DNA of 38,421 bases from a virus, in the IMG/VR virus record IMGVR_UViG_3300035034_002034, positions 1 through 38,421 of that record. One strand, 5' to 3'. The notes beneath the pieces are model-generated. The model searched no databases and was not told the DNA's origin. It worked only from the letters and a program-made list of their open reading frames with translations. Below are positions 7,485 to 15,552 of this stretch, in pieces (positions within the stretch are counted from its first letter, which is position 1; each line of letters begins with the position of its first letter). Made by a program: the position numbers and the translations under genes.

Positions 7485-9004
7485 TATAAGTATCTCCAAT
7501 TGCCTCTTTTTGGAATAATTTTTCTACCAGTATGGGTGTCTATTAGATATTTACCTGGATTTTCCTTTTTCCATTTTGCAGCATTTGGCAACTGCTCAGT
7601 CATCTCTTTAATTTTTTCCTTCATCATAGGATCTTTAGCTGCCATCCTTTGCCTAAGCTTATATTCAAACCTTTGTGGAGGCTTTCCACCATTTTCTTCA
7701 TAAAGCTCCATAGCGGACTTATCTCTCTCTTGTTTTAGATAATCAAAAGCATCAGTCCAATCTAGGTTTGCTCTCATGGCTTTTTCATCATTAACTTCGT
7801 TAACAAAACCTTTCATAATAAGCTTTAACTCATTATAAGACCTGATAGCGCCACCAGCTATTTCTTTAGCAACACCTAAGCGCTTAGCAGAAAGTTTTGA
7901 AAATATTTGTGTAGCAGAAGAACTTAAAGCAACGCCAAAGCCTGGATATTTTTGCTCAAGAGTTTCAGCAAGAGCTGCTACTACTGGTTTTGACATGCCA
8001 CCTTCAAACAATTGATTTCTTTGCTCTCCAGTAATAGTCATACTTTCATCAGCAGCATCTTTAGCCTTAGAAATTTCTTTGAAAAGTTTCTCTGATTTAT
8101 TCTCTTCAGTTATTTCTCTTTTTTTAGCTGCTTCAGCTTTCCTAGAAAAGATATCTGCTTGTGTTTCATAATGTCTTTGAGCGTCATGTTGGCCATCTTG
8201 CATTGCCATTTTAGCAGCTGCTAAATTATCCTCATATTTTTTGCCATAATATTCTGATTCTAAGAAATCTGGCTTAACAGCTTGTTTTTCTTGTGGTTGA
8301 ACTGCTCCATCACCACCTTGAGGTTGGCCAAAGCCTTTTATTGGTGTTTGCATAGGAGGCTGCATAGGCTCTTGCATAGGCTCTTGCATAGGCTGCTGCA
8401 TAGGTTGCTGCATAGGAGGTTGTCCAGGTTGCTGTTGACCAAATCCTTGATCCATTTCTGGCATTTGTTGATTAAGCATTTCATCCATGCCACCAGGTTG
8501 ACCTAAGGCGCTAAGCATTTGCATTCTACTAGGCATTCCTTGCTCACCGCCCATTATTTTATTCATTAAATCTGCTCTCTGCTGTTGAGCGAGCATGCTT
8601 AATTGTGTTCCATAGTCTGCGGGTACCCGAGCCTGCGAAGCGGGTTGAGTTTGTTGAGTTTGTTCAGTTTTCTGACCACCTAATCCTTCCATTGAAGAAG
8701 CTAAATTAGTTTGAGGCGCAGTTGCTTCTGTTTCGGGACTTCCAGTCCCTCCATTCGCTCTATTGGCATATTTAGATAAATTTCTAGTATCAGTACCTTG
8801 TTTCATAAAAGTAGCAGCAAGCTTTTCTGGAGATCTTACAATCAACTCTGCTTCTTCTGGCGTATATTTATTAGTAGCGATTAAAGCTTCTTTAAACTTT
8901 CTCTTATCGGATCCCTTAGCAATACCTTGCGTAAGGTTATCCATTCCTTTATTAAATCCTTGGGCAAATCCTTCCCACGGGTTTCTTTCTTGTATAATTT
9001 GCAT
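7484..9004 (-). CDS. Gln/Pro-rich probable ejection or internal virion protein
   Basis: 506 residues, ATG with an AAGGATAGAG site, 2 nt from the upstream stop. Residues 1-30 are short and aromatic (NPWEGFAQGFNKGMDNL). Residues 85-245 are low complexity, rich in Gln/Met/Pro/Gly, and include a six-unit PMQx tetrapeptide repeat. Residues 250-500 are charged and helical (long Lys/Glu/Ala stretches with coiled-coil character). The C-terminal HTGRKIIPKRGNW is basic. The translational coupling to the next gene suggests a fixed ratio within one virion complex. Function inferred from context. Confidence 0.6.
   Translation of the reverse strand: MQIIQERNPWEGFAQGFNKGMDNLTQGIAKGSDKRKFKEALIATNKYTPEEAELIVRSPEKLAATFMKQGTDTRNLSKYANRANGGTGSPETEATAPQTNLASSMEGLGGQKTEQTQQTQPASQARVPADYGTQLSMLAQQQRADLMNKIMGGEQGMPSRMQMLSALGQPGGMDEMLNQQMPEMDQGFGQQQPGQPPMQQPMQQPMQEPMQEPMQPPMQTPIKGFGQPQGGDGAVQPQEKQAVKPDFLESEYYGKKYEDNLAAAKMAMQDGQHDAQRHYETQADIFSRKAEAAKKREITEENKSEKLFKEISKAKDAADESMTITGEQRNQLFEGGMSKPVVAALAETLEQKYPGFGVALSSSATQIFSKLSAKRLGVAKEIAGGAIRSYNELKLIMKGFVNEVNDEKAMRANLDWTDAFDYLKQERDKSAMELYEENGGKPPQRFEYKLRQRMAAKDPMMKEKIKEMTEQLPNAAKWKKENPGKYLIDTHTGRKIIPKRGNWRYL
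8351..8422 (-). repeat. Six 12-bp tandem units encoding PMQx
   Basis: Units of pattern CATAGGNNNNTG run without gaps, each encoding Pro-Met-Gln plus one variable residue (Gln, Glu, Pro or Thr) on the minus strand. Several units are identical, so copy number probably varies by slippage. The array lies in the disordered linker of the 506-residue virion protein. Confidence 0.85.
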
Positions 9005-9006
9005 CT

Positions 9007-9594
9007 CTATCCTTGGCTTAACTTATTACCTAAAGCTGTCATACCACCACCAAAAGCCGTTCCTAGCATCCCTGGCCACATACTTTGCTGTTTAGGCTTA
9101 TATAAAGGTTGAAACTGTTGATGGCCCAAACCTTGGCCTGCAAGCATTGAGTTGAAACCTTGTTGTTGGCCAAGACGTTGTTGACCGTACTGCATTTGTT
9201 GAGCAGCTTGGTTAGCTTCAAATTTTCCACCAAGTTGACCAAGGGCTAGAGGAAAAGCAGTTGTTCTAGCAGCATCTGGATTAGCGCCAGTGAACTGGTT
9301 AATGAATTCTGGCATCATTTCTTGATTGAACTCATTTTCTGCTTGATCTCTGTAAGGTTGATAACCTTTGTATATATCTTCCATTTGATAAGGGTAATTC
9401 TCTTCAACACCTTTTTGACCAAACTGCCCCATAGCGTCCGCTAAAGATTTTTGTTCTGGTGTCATTGTTGGCGTATAAGTCACAGGTGGATTTCTAAAAT
9501 CCCTTTTTTCCCGTCTCTTTTGTTTTTTAGCTGCTATACGCGAAGCTCCAAAGCCAAGAAGTCCCAATGCTCCACCTAAAATTTTTGTCCACAT
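9007..9594 (-). CDS. Small virion protein, probable ejection component, paralogue of next gene
   Basis: 195 residues from the ATG that has GGAG nine bases upstream; an ATG 24 nt earlier overlaps the previous gene and has no clear site. N-terminus: hydrophobic Gly-rich helix (WTKILGGALGLLGFGAS) then a very basic stretch (KKQKRREKR), an inner-membrane-type topology signal. The middle segment PTMTPEQKSLADAMGQFGQK...ENYP aligns with PTMTPQQSGLLATLSKLGLK...DLYP of the upstream gene, so the two are diverged tandem copies. Late Gln-rich tail. The four genes in this block probably form the ejection machinery. Confidence 0.65.
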   Translation of the reverse strand: MWTKILGGALGLLGFGASRIAAKKQKRREKRDFRNPPVTYTPTMTPEQKSLADAMGQFGQKGVEENYPYQMEDIYKGYQPYRDQAENEFNQEMMPEFINQFTGANPDAARTTAFPLALGQLGGKFEANQAAQQMQYGQQRLGQQQGFNSMLAGQGLGHQQFQPLYKPKQQSMWPGMLGTAFGGGMTALGNKLSQG

Positions 9595-9610
9595 AATTTT
9601 ATACTCCGAA

Positions 9611-10168
9611 TCAAGCACCCATTAAATTCATTCCAGCGTTCATAAGTCCACCTCCTATACTTCCCCAAGCACTGGGTGGTCGTTGGTGATATTGATCCTC
9701 AACTTGAGGTTGTAATCCTTGCCCTAAGAGTGAGTTAAGGTAATTCATTTGTTGATTACGCTGATTCATACCATAGTCAGAACCAAGAGCAGCAAGGTCA
9801 GTAGATAAGTTGCCACCTCCTGCTTTTATAAGCCTTTCAAACTGGCTGTTAGGATTCAACTTTCCATCGCCCATAGAAGAAAATCGTTGAGCTATAGTTG
9901 GCACTGTACGTTGATTAAAGTTTTGCTGTGCTTGTTGCTGTATAGGGGCAAAGCCAGCCATAGGATCGCCCATCATCCTTGGATAAAGATCTTCTTGTCC
10001 TTTAAGCCCAAGTTTAGATAATGTAGCTAACAACCCGCTTTGTTGAGGTGTCATAGTAGGTATATTAGACACAGTTCCGTATTTGTTCTTAGAATAAGTT
10101 GCTGATGGCTTAGAAGGTCCAGCCTTAGACTTACCTTTTAGAGAGCATTTTCCGCCCTTACATCCCAT
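9611..10168 (-). CDS. Small Gln/Asn-rich virion protein, paralogue of downstream gene
   Basis: 185 residues, ATG with a CGGGAG site just after a GC-rich hairpin. N-terminus MGCKGGKCSLKGKSK is basic with a CxxxxC pair. The shared PTMTP(E/Q)Q...(Y)P motif and the following helical Gln/Asn-rich region match the downstream 195-residue protein. It ends in Gly/Met repeats (GSIGGGLMNAGMNLMGA) that could be amphipathic. First gene of the ejection-type block; the plus-strand cassette at 10297 separates it from the tail genes. Confidence 0.65.
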   Translation of the reverse strand: MGCKGGKCSLKGKSKAGPSKPSATYSKNKYGTVSNIPTMTPQQSGLLATLSKLGLKGQEDLYPRMMGDPMAGFAPIQQQAQQNFNQRTVPTIAQRFSSMGDGKLNPNSQFERLIKAGGGNLSTDLAALGSDYGMNQRNQQMNYLNSLLGQGLQPQVEDQYHQRPPSAWGSIGGGLMNAGMNLMGA

Positions 10169-10181
10169 AGTGTTACTCCCG

Positions 10182-10198
10182 ACGGGGATACGCCCCGT
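10182..10198. other. GC-rich hairpin in leader of minus-strand gene
   Basis: ACGGGG (10182-10187) pairs with CCCCGT (10193-10198) around loop ATACG. On the minus strand it ends directly before the CGGGAG ribosome site of the 185-residue gene, so it could modulate translation. On the plus strand a short TTTAATT follows, a weak terminator at best. Confidence 0.5.
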
Positions 10199-10296
10199 TT
10201 AATTGTGATTAATCGCTCTAAGATTAGAACACTATAGGTAAGGTACAAAATTAGATTATTATAGAAGTATTGTTTAAAACTCATAAAGGGAAAAAA

Positions 10297-10566
10297 ATGA
10301 AGAAGCTTTTACTGTCACTTATGTTAATTATGCCTGCATATGCAATGCAAACACCTAGCAGTCCAATTAGATCGCCAAAGACACCTAAGGAATATGCCAC
10401 CTGTGCAGCTGTGAAACTCTTCAATAAAGAAGATAAAGAAGTTGTAAGCGTCTTCACACGCATAATAAGCAAAGATAAGAAGGGAAATACTGAGCTATTT
10501 GAAATGAGATGGAGAATACTCCAACGCCTTGAGGAACTTGAATGCGCAGAAGATTTATCGAAGTAG
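10297..10566 (+). CDS. Small exported protein with Sec signal peptide
   Basis: 89 residues from the ATG preceded by AAAGGG; an upstream in-frame TTG is unlikely. Residues 1-16 (MKKLLLSLMLIMPAYA) form a textbook signal peptide with cleavage expected after AYA, leaving MQTPSSP. The mature part has two Cys and is charged. It overlaps the next gene by 25 nt and reads opposite to the flanking late genes. Possibly a cargo gene acting on the host envelope, or one half of a spanin-like pair with the next gene; no family recognised. Confidence 0.7.
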   Translation: MKKLLLSLMLIMPAYAMQTPSSPIRSPKTPKEYATCAAVKLFNKEDKEVVSVFTRIISKDKKGNTELFEMRWRILQRLEELECAEDLSK

Positions 10567-10865
10567 GAATACTCTTTTGTCTCAACTTAAATGCAATGCA
10601 GTTAGTAGTTCCTGAAATAGTAATCAGTGATGATGTTGGCATTGTAGAGCGTATCCCTGCCCAATATAGAGAAGAAGAAAGCATTGATAGAATGCTAAGC
10701 CAGTGGATGGTCCGCGAGCTCATGTCTTCAAATCGAGAACTAGAAGAACAATTGAGAACTACAAAGAAAAAGTGGTATGTAGCAGCAGCGGGTTGCGTAA
10801 CTACAGTCATACCACTCGTTGTTTGCGGATTTGAGATCTATTTTAGATCAACAGAGTGTGATTAA
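10542..10865 (+). CDS. Exported/membrane protein with coiled coil and C-terminal TM helix
   Basis: 107 residues. ATG lies inside the end of the previous gene. N-terminus MRRRFIEVGILFCLNLNAMQ resembles a signal peptide ending A-MQ, like its neighbour. Residues 45-80 (SIDRMLSQWMVRELM, then NRELEEQL) are helical with coiled-coil character. Residues 84-103 (WYVAAAGCVTTVIPLVVCGF) form a transmembrane segment. A periplasmic coiled coil tethered by a membrane helix, overlapping another exported gene, is spanin-like in outline, but the C-terminal anchor is the reverse of classic Rz. Alternative: host-surface modifying cargo. Confidence 0.65.
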   Translation: MRRRFIEVGILFCLNLNAMQLVVPEIVISDDVGIVERIPAQYREEESIDRMLSQWMVRELMSSNRELEEQLRTTKKKWYVAAAGCVTTVIPLVVCGFEIYFRSTECD

Positions 10866-10895
10866 AGGATTCTTATAATAGAGGAGTTACCAGAA

Positions 10896-11264
10896 ATTGA
10901 TGTCCCTGTTCTTGTAGCTAAAGACGGGTCAGGCTATTCCAACGAAGAACATGCTTTTGTCGCTACAAGAATAGAGAAAGAGCACGTACCTTTAAGTGTC
11001 TTAAAAGATAAAATAGAAGAAGATAGCAATTGGGAATGGAATCTCAACAAAGAAGCGGGTTGGATACCAGGGGCTTGCTACGAGTTTGTAGAAGTTAACC
11101 ATATAGGATCTATAACAGGATCTTGTTACTTCCCAAAAGACGATTCATTTGCAGACATGTATAAGTTTTTACGTGGTGAACTTTCTCACTGGATGCCACT
11201 TCCTACTCTTCCTGAAGATGAAAAACCTACTGAGCAATCCACTCAACAACTAAATAAGTCTTAG
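10896..11264 (+). CDS. Hidden frame resembling DUF551, no standard start codon
   Basis: The frame is open from 10866, directly in phase after the TAA of the previous gene, to TAG at 11262-11264, and contains no ATG/GTG/TTG before residue 85 or so. Coding is convincing: ELPEIDVPVLVAKDG, then WIPGACYEF, and a final HWMPLPTLPEDE that matches the HWMPLPxPP ending of DUF551 phage proteins. A GAGGAG lies at 10881-10886, nine bases before an in-phase ATT (10896), so an AUU start is possible. Otherwise it is a readthrough product or a decayed gene. Its 3' end overlaps the convergent late gene by 38 nt. Confidence 0.5.
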   Translation: MDVPVLVAKDGSGYSNEEHAFVATRIEKEHVPLSVLKDKIEEDSNWEWNLNKEAGWIPGACYEFVEVNHIGSITGSCYFPKDDSFADMYKFLRGELSHWMPLPTLPEDEKPTEQSTQQLNKS

Positions 11265-11703
11265 TAAATCCGCTCATATTCTTGCCTACCTTAATGTTTA
11301 TGTTAGTAGCATCAAGCCAAACTTCAACGACATCGGCAGCAGTTGCAGACGCATAGGGCAATGGTATGAACTTAGTAGATGGGTCAGTAGCAGAGCCGTA
11401 TATGTTTGTTGTACTAAGATAGGCATCTATGGTTAAACCATGAGCTACCGTTAAAGTACCAGCTGCTGCGGGTAGAGTTCCAATATTAAATGTCTTACAA
11501 ACTTCTTGCCTTAAAGTAGGCGATTGAGCTGTTGAAGAAGTTAAGGCGGGGTCGGGAAACCAAACCCTTCCATTAACGAACTCAGTTAACGTTTGAAAGC
11601 CTGTAACTTTAGTATTAAGGATTGTAGCCATCTTGTTTATACGCTGTGGTGTGGGTTCACCCGTTGTAGGTACGAATGACCCTTGTATCTCTTTATATGC
11701 CAT
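11227..11703 (-). CDS. Small fibre or head-fibre-like structural protein
   Basis: 158 residues, ATG directly after the upstream TAA, with GGGGAGG as ribosome site. N-terminus: YKEIQGSFVPTTGEPTPQRINKMATILNTKV, polar then helical. The C-terminal 90 residues are a beta sandwich-like domain (VAHGLTIDAYLSTTNIYGSATD...YLVVEWIAQ) with the pattern seen in knob domains of phage fibres. The gene belongs to the adaptor/tail-hub cluster and probably encodes a short tail or head fibre. Confidence 0.65.
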   Translation of the reverse strand: MAYKEIQGSFVPTTGEPTPQRINKMATILNTKVTGFQTLTEFVNGRVWFPDPALTSSTAQSPTLRQEVCKTFNIGTLPAAAGTLTVAHGLTIDAYLSTTNIYGSATDPSTKFIPLPYASATAADVVEVWLDATNINIKVGKNMSGFTKTYLVVEWIAQ

Positions 11704-13914
11704 TTATTGAAGCCTCCCCGCTCTTTCTGTACTGATAATAAACGCATTAAGTTGAAAGTCTGCTTCAGATAATGACTTTAAAAGCATCTGTTCATCTGTC
11801 ATGAAGAATCTAAATTGTATGTAACTACCACGAGCTTGTAGATAATAAGCATGCCATAGTTGCTTTTGAAACTCTTCCATAGGTACAAGTTCATAAGCAG
11901 AGGTTTCAAGAATAGGCTCACCAAGATCACAACCTGTATCAATAGCATCATCAGACATCATAATACCAGTCGTAGAGGTTGAGTAGTCTACAGTTATCTC
12001 ACCGTTTTCCGTCTTATCTACGTTGAAATCTACACGGTTTACTGACATGTTACAGCCTTCATCTGAGTAGAAGTTGTATTGCTTGGTAAGTATATCTATA
12101 CGAGACACCTTAGTAAGTGTTCCGCCGCCTGTATAAGTCCCTGTAAAAGCACCAGGATAGTACAAAGTAAGCTCATTGGCCGAAGGTCCTATTGCATCTA
12201 CTCGTAGGATCTGATCGTTGAAAGCAGTTATACCCTTACAGGTTTCTACAAGAACATAGTCACCTACTTTAAGGTTGTGATTTCTTACAACAAGCGGTAC
12301 TGAGTTTAAAGTAGCAGCCGCTATAGAAGAAATGTAAGTGCTAGGGCAATTAGTAGGTTTATCAGCATCTACTATAAAGACAAATCCTTGTTGATTACCT
12401 GCGATTACATTACGGTTTTTAGGCTGCGAAGCAAGCCCACCGTCTTGAACTTCCCATGGCACTAACCAATCTGCCCACGAAGTAACCGTTAAATCAGCCC
12501 ATGTTACTTGCTTGTTACCTTCTTGGCAATAACCCCAAGCGGTAATAGTATCGTCAAACGTAGCCCATGTTCCAAGGTTGTAATTAAAGACAAGAACTTG
12601 ATCGGGAAACTTAGTTAAGGTAGTTCTATCCTTCGACGGAAACGTCCAAAATACTTGATCAGATACAAAGTCACGTATACCTGCAACCCTCTCAAGACCA
12701 GCATCTTTGTTATGAATATTAAATACCTCATCTGGGATTTTCTCATCAATGCGCTTAACACCTTGACCATCGCAAGCATGAATTCCTACATTTCCGACAC
12801 CGAGCACGGCGCCATCAAATGATATCTGTGAGAATGTTGATTCTGCGCCGAGTTCGGTGTTAATTTGTTGAAATTCAAAGGGGGCAAATGCGTTCATTCT
12901 AAAAACTAGCTCCCAAGTAGAACGTTCGCAATAAAAGATAACTCTATCTTTAAGGTGTTGTACGGTAACAATAGCCTCTTGTGTAGGCATATCTTTACCA
13001 GAACCCCTGCCAGGAATATCCTCGCGGAAAGCATTAACATCAAAAGGACTTCCCTCCCATGAAATACGAATGCGTGACTTATAAGTTACTGATGTACCTC
13101 CTACTTTTTCAGTAGTTCCACACAAAATAAGCCTGTTATGGAAAGATATTATACATTTGCATGTTTCAATAGTAGATCCTGCAGCATCGATAATGGGTTT
13201 GAAGCTTGAACCTGCGGGAGAAGCTGCCGAGTACCAAGTCATACCATCAGCTTCTACGTTATTTGTTATAAAAAGAGAATCCAGAGCAGCATCAGCACCA
13301 CGATGATTTTCGCCCCAAAAGAAATCATGATCACTACCAGTAAACTGTTTTGTTCCAAGTCTTAGCCACCCACTATCTTCGTAGTAATAAGCAAATTTTG
13401 TATCAAATGCATAAAGAGGTTCATCATTTATCTTAGAAAACTCGTAATTCATCAAGCCCATAACAGGCTCAGCTGGATAGTAGTAGACAGGCAATGTATG
13501 TTGTGACCCTGCTATTACTAAAGCACCAGAAGTAGTATCGAACGTGTGAGTAGTCGCAGTACCATTAGTTACTAAGGTCATAGGGCTGCCAGTTTCAAAC
13601 ACAGTAAAAAGATCAGTCCCGCAAGAGAACATTGACCCTACTTCAGCATTGGCAAGATCAGCGCCTGCCCCTACTGTAAGATCGCCCACTCCATCAGTAG
13701 AACCCACGCTAATACGCAACCGAGAAACAAGATACTCATAACCTTCTACCGCCCCATTTGTCGGCACCATAAGCCTTTCGCCGAATCTTTTCCTTATACT
13801 TCCTCTAAAAACATATGCATTGTTTAGTCTTTCAAAAGCATCATCTGGTAGCATGAACGGCTTGACGTTTTTCTCCTTACCAGAAGATAAAGGCCCAATA
13901 AAAAACTTGTCCAT
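11704..13914 (-). CDS. Large tail hub/stabilisation-like protein of a podovirus tail
   Basis: 736 residues. The N-terminus includes VKPFMLPDDAFERLNNAYVF then RGSIRKRFG, a conserved opening of large tail proteins in podovirus-like genomes with N4-gp56-type capsids. The rest is beta-rich with many Trp/Tyr and Gly turns and no membrane segment, compatible with a beta-propeller or barrel hub. Position just below the adaptor and a fibre gene fits a nozzle or P22 gp10-like role. The start ATG has only a weak AGG site but follows the upstream stop closely, suggesting coupling. Family assignment is from memory. Confidence 0.6.
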   Translation of the reverse strand: MDKFFIGPLSSGKEKNVKPFMLPDDAFERLNNAYVFRGSIRKRFGERLMVPTNGAVEGYEYLVSRLRISVGSTDGVGDLTVGAGADLANAEVGSMFSCGTDLFTVFETGSPMTLVTNGTATTHTFDTTSGALVIAGSQHTLPVYYYPAEPVMGLMNYEFSKINDEPLYAFDTKFAYYYEDSGWLRLGTKQFTGSDHDFFWGENHRGADAALDSLFITNNVEADGMTWYSAASPAGSSFKPIIDAAGSTIETCKCIISFHNRLILCGTTEKVGGTSVTYKSRIRISWEGSPFDVNAFREDIPGRGSGKDMPTQEAIVTVQHLKDRVIFYCERSTWELVFRMNAFAPFEFQQINTELGAESTFSQISFDGAVLGVGNVGIHACDGQGVKRIDEKIPDEVFNIHNKDAGLERVAGIRDFVSDQVFWTFPSKDRTTLTKFPDQVLVFNYNLGTWATFDDTITAWGYCQEGNKQVTWADLTVTSWADWLVPWEVQDGGLASQPKNRNVIAGNQQGFVFIVDADKPTNCPSTYISSIAAATLNSVPLVVRNHNLKVGDYVLVETCKGITAFNDQILRVDAIGPSANELTLYYPGAFTGTYTGGGTLTKVSRIDILTKQYNFYSDEGCNMSVNRVDFNVDKTENGEITVDYSTSTTGIMMSDDAIDTGCDLGEPILETSAYELVPMEEFQKQLWHAYYLQARGSYIQFRFFMTDEQMLLKSLSEADFQLNAFIISTERAGRLQ

Positions 13915-13916
13915 GT

Positions 13917-14486
13917 TTATAGACCTATGGCTAAGTAGTTAAATCCTACGTTCTTAGCTCCTGCCGTAGTTCTAGGAGATCCATAAACCCTAAAGGCAAG
14001 ATTAGTTCCACTTATAATCCTTATAGCACTGTTAGAATCAGTAATACCAGTATCACCAATAGTAAGCTGCATGCTTAAAAGTGTTACAAATGCAGGGATG
14101 TTTGCAGCAACGGGGAAAGTTATTGTGGCAAGACCATTAGCAGTTATTGTACCCCATTTCAGCAAGATTCCCGAAGATAAACGTGCCCAGGTAGCACCGT
14201 AAGCTATTTCATTCACGGTACCATTATTCTCTTTGCGTAAACAGAGTTCAGCTACACCAGTCAAGGCAGACTGACGAGAGAAGAGTGCTATTTCATTGAC
14301 CAGTGTTGCGGGAGATGCTGCTTGCTCAGGTAAAGAGACGTGTTTATGTTTTCCTTCGCTGGCATCTGAAAAAGTAGCGTGGTTTACATCTATAAGCGTT
14401 TTAATAGCAATAAAGTTGGCTAAGATGTCTGCCTGAGATGTAGCGGGTACGTCTGAGCTTTGTGGTTTGTTAGCATTATAAGCCAT
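13917..14486 (-). CDS. Tail fibre/receptor-binding-like protein
   Basis: 189 residues, ATG with an AAGGAG site. Residues 1-50 (NKPQSSDVPATSQADILANF) are an attachment-like helix, followed by an HKHV motif. HxH-type motifs in trimeric fibres often bind iron, but here only one short copy is present. Residues 100-189 (WARLSSGILLKWGTITANG, then TITFPVA) resemble the C-terminal putative tail fibre gp53-like domain with its LLxWGxI signature. Probably a short side fibre attached at the adaptor/hub. Confidence 0.7.
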   Translation of the reverse strand: MAYNANKPQSSDVPATSQADILANFIAIKTLIDVNHATFSDASEGKHKHVSLPEQAASPATLVNEIALFSRQSALTGVAELCLRKENNGTVNEIAYGATWARLSSGILLKWGTITANGLATITFPVAANIPAFVTLLSMQLTIGDTGITDSNSAIRIISGTNLAFRVYGSPRTTAGAKNVGFNYLAIGL

Positions 14487-14500
14487 GAGTAAACTCCTTT

Positions 14501-15451
14501 TTATCTATCAAATGGACTGAAGCTAGAAGATGTATTTGTAAATATAGTAGGCGCTCTTTCATCCATGTATTGGACTGTTGTGCGCCTTTCTGCAAGATTC
14601 TCTAATTCCTCAAAGCGAGGGTAAAGTTTTTCCAGCGTATCATCATCACCACGATCACGAAGAACTTCTATAGCTGCACCGTAAGCAATATACTTCCAAT
14701 TTTCCTGCAACATAGGCTCATCAGAATCAGCATCCCATAAGTCTGTAGGCCGACACTGTACCGTAAAGGTTATTTGGTAAATTCTATCTGGGATAGGCCT
14801 TACGGTGAATACATCAGCATAGTAAAGAATAGATGTAGGTTTATTAGCAACATAAGGGTGTACTTGAGCATAAATAGACGTACCAGTCTTAGGCGCTTCA
14901 GAAAAAGTAAGATAATAAGCACCAGTTGCATAGTCGATTATGTTCACTCCAATACCTGTATCACCTACTAAGCTACCATTACCGTCATCAGTTAATTTGA
15001 GTCCAGTGCCAGTAGATGTTGTAGCGGTAAATAAAACCTTATTCTTTTGTATGGGAAAATCTGCTAGCGTTCCACTAAAATAGGCTAGTGTACCATCAGC
15101 ACCTGCTATTTTAGTCTGAGTAGCCGTAGACGGCCATGAGGCAGTGAATTCGCTAATATCTTGCGAGTAAGAAGCGCTTACACCAGCAACGTAAAAAGGC
15201 GCATGCACGGTAAGGTTCTTTTGCTTAAAATCATCTAACTCGGTTGTGCTACCAGAGGCATACGAGCCAACATTAGGCTCAGTATAGAAAGAAAACTGTT
15301 TACGGAGGCTAAAGGTACGCATTCTTTCGGGCATATCGTTAAGAATGAAGTCGTTTACATAGTCTTGAATCTGCGCCTTCGTTAAATCAGATTTAGAAGG
15401 CGATTGAGTAATACGCCTTATTTTAGTCTCGATAGTAGAAAAGTCTGCCAT
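14501..15451 (-). CDS. Head-tail adaptor/tail tubular protein A-like
   Basis: 316 residues from ATG; GGGGTGAG lies just upstream, so the GTG nine bases earlier is probably only part of the ribosome site. Residues 1-50 are helical (IETKIRRITQSPSKSDLTKA, then YVNDFILNDMPERMR), typical of adaptor proteins that dock on the portal. Residues 55-220 are beta-rich. Residues 235-290 (QENWKYIAYGAAIEVLRDRGD) form the C-terminal helical part seen in podovirus adaptors. It lies 100 nt after the large terminase. Role assigned by pattern and context. Confidence 0.65.
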   Translation of the reverse strand: MADFSTIETKIRRITQSPSKSDLTKAQIQDYVNDFILNDMPERMRTFSLRKQFSFYTEPNVGSYASGSTTELDDFKQKNLTVHAPFYVAGVSASYSQDISEFTASWPSTATQTKIAGADGTLAYFSGTLADFPIQKNKVLFTATTSTGTGLKLTDDGNGSLVGDTGIGVNIIDYATGAYYLTFSEAPKTGTSIYAQVHPYVANKPTSILYYADVFTVRPIPDRIYQITFTVQCRPTDLWDADSDEPMLQENWKYIAYGAAIEVLRDRGDDDTLEKLYPRFEELENLAERRTTVQYMDERAPTIFTNTSSSFSPFDR

Positions 15452-15552
15452 AGCACTCACCCCGTAAATAACTAATTTTTATTACAGAGCGAGTGTACTA
15501 TGGCTTAATTAGAAGACAGAAAACTAATTCTCTTCTCTCTTAAATATTAAAA

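Noticed and set aside
8351-8422. CRISPR-like or diversity-generating repeat array
   Set aside because: Contiguous 12-bp units without spacers in a coding frame; no reverse transcriptase or cas gene in the window.
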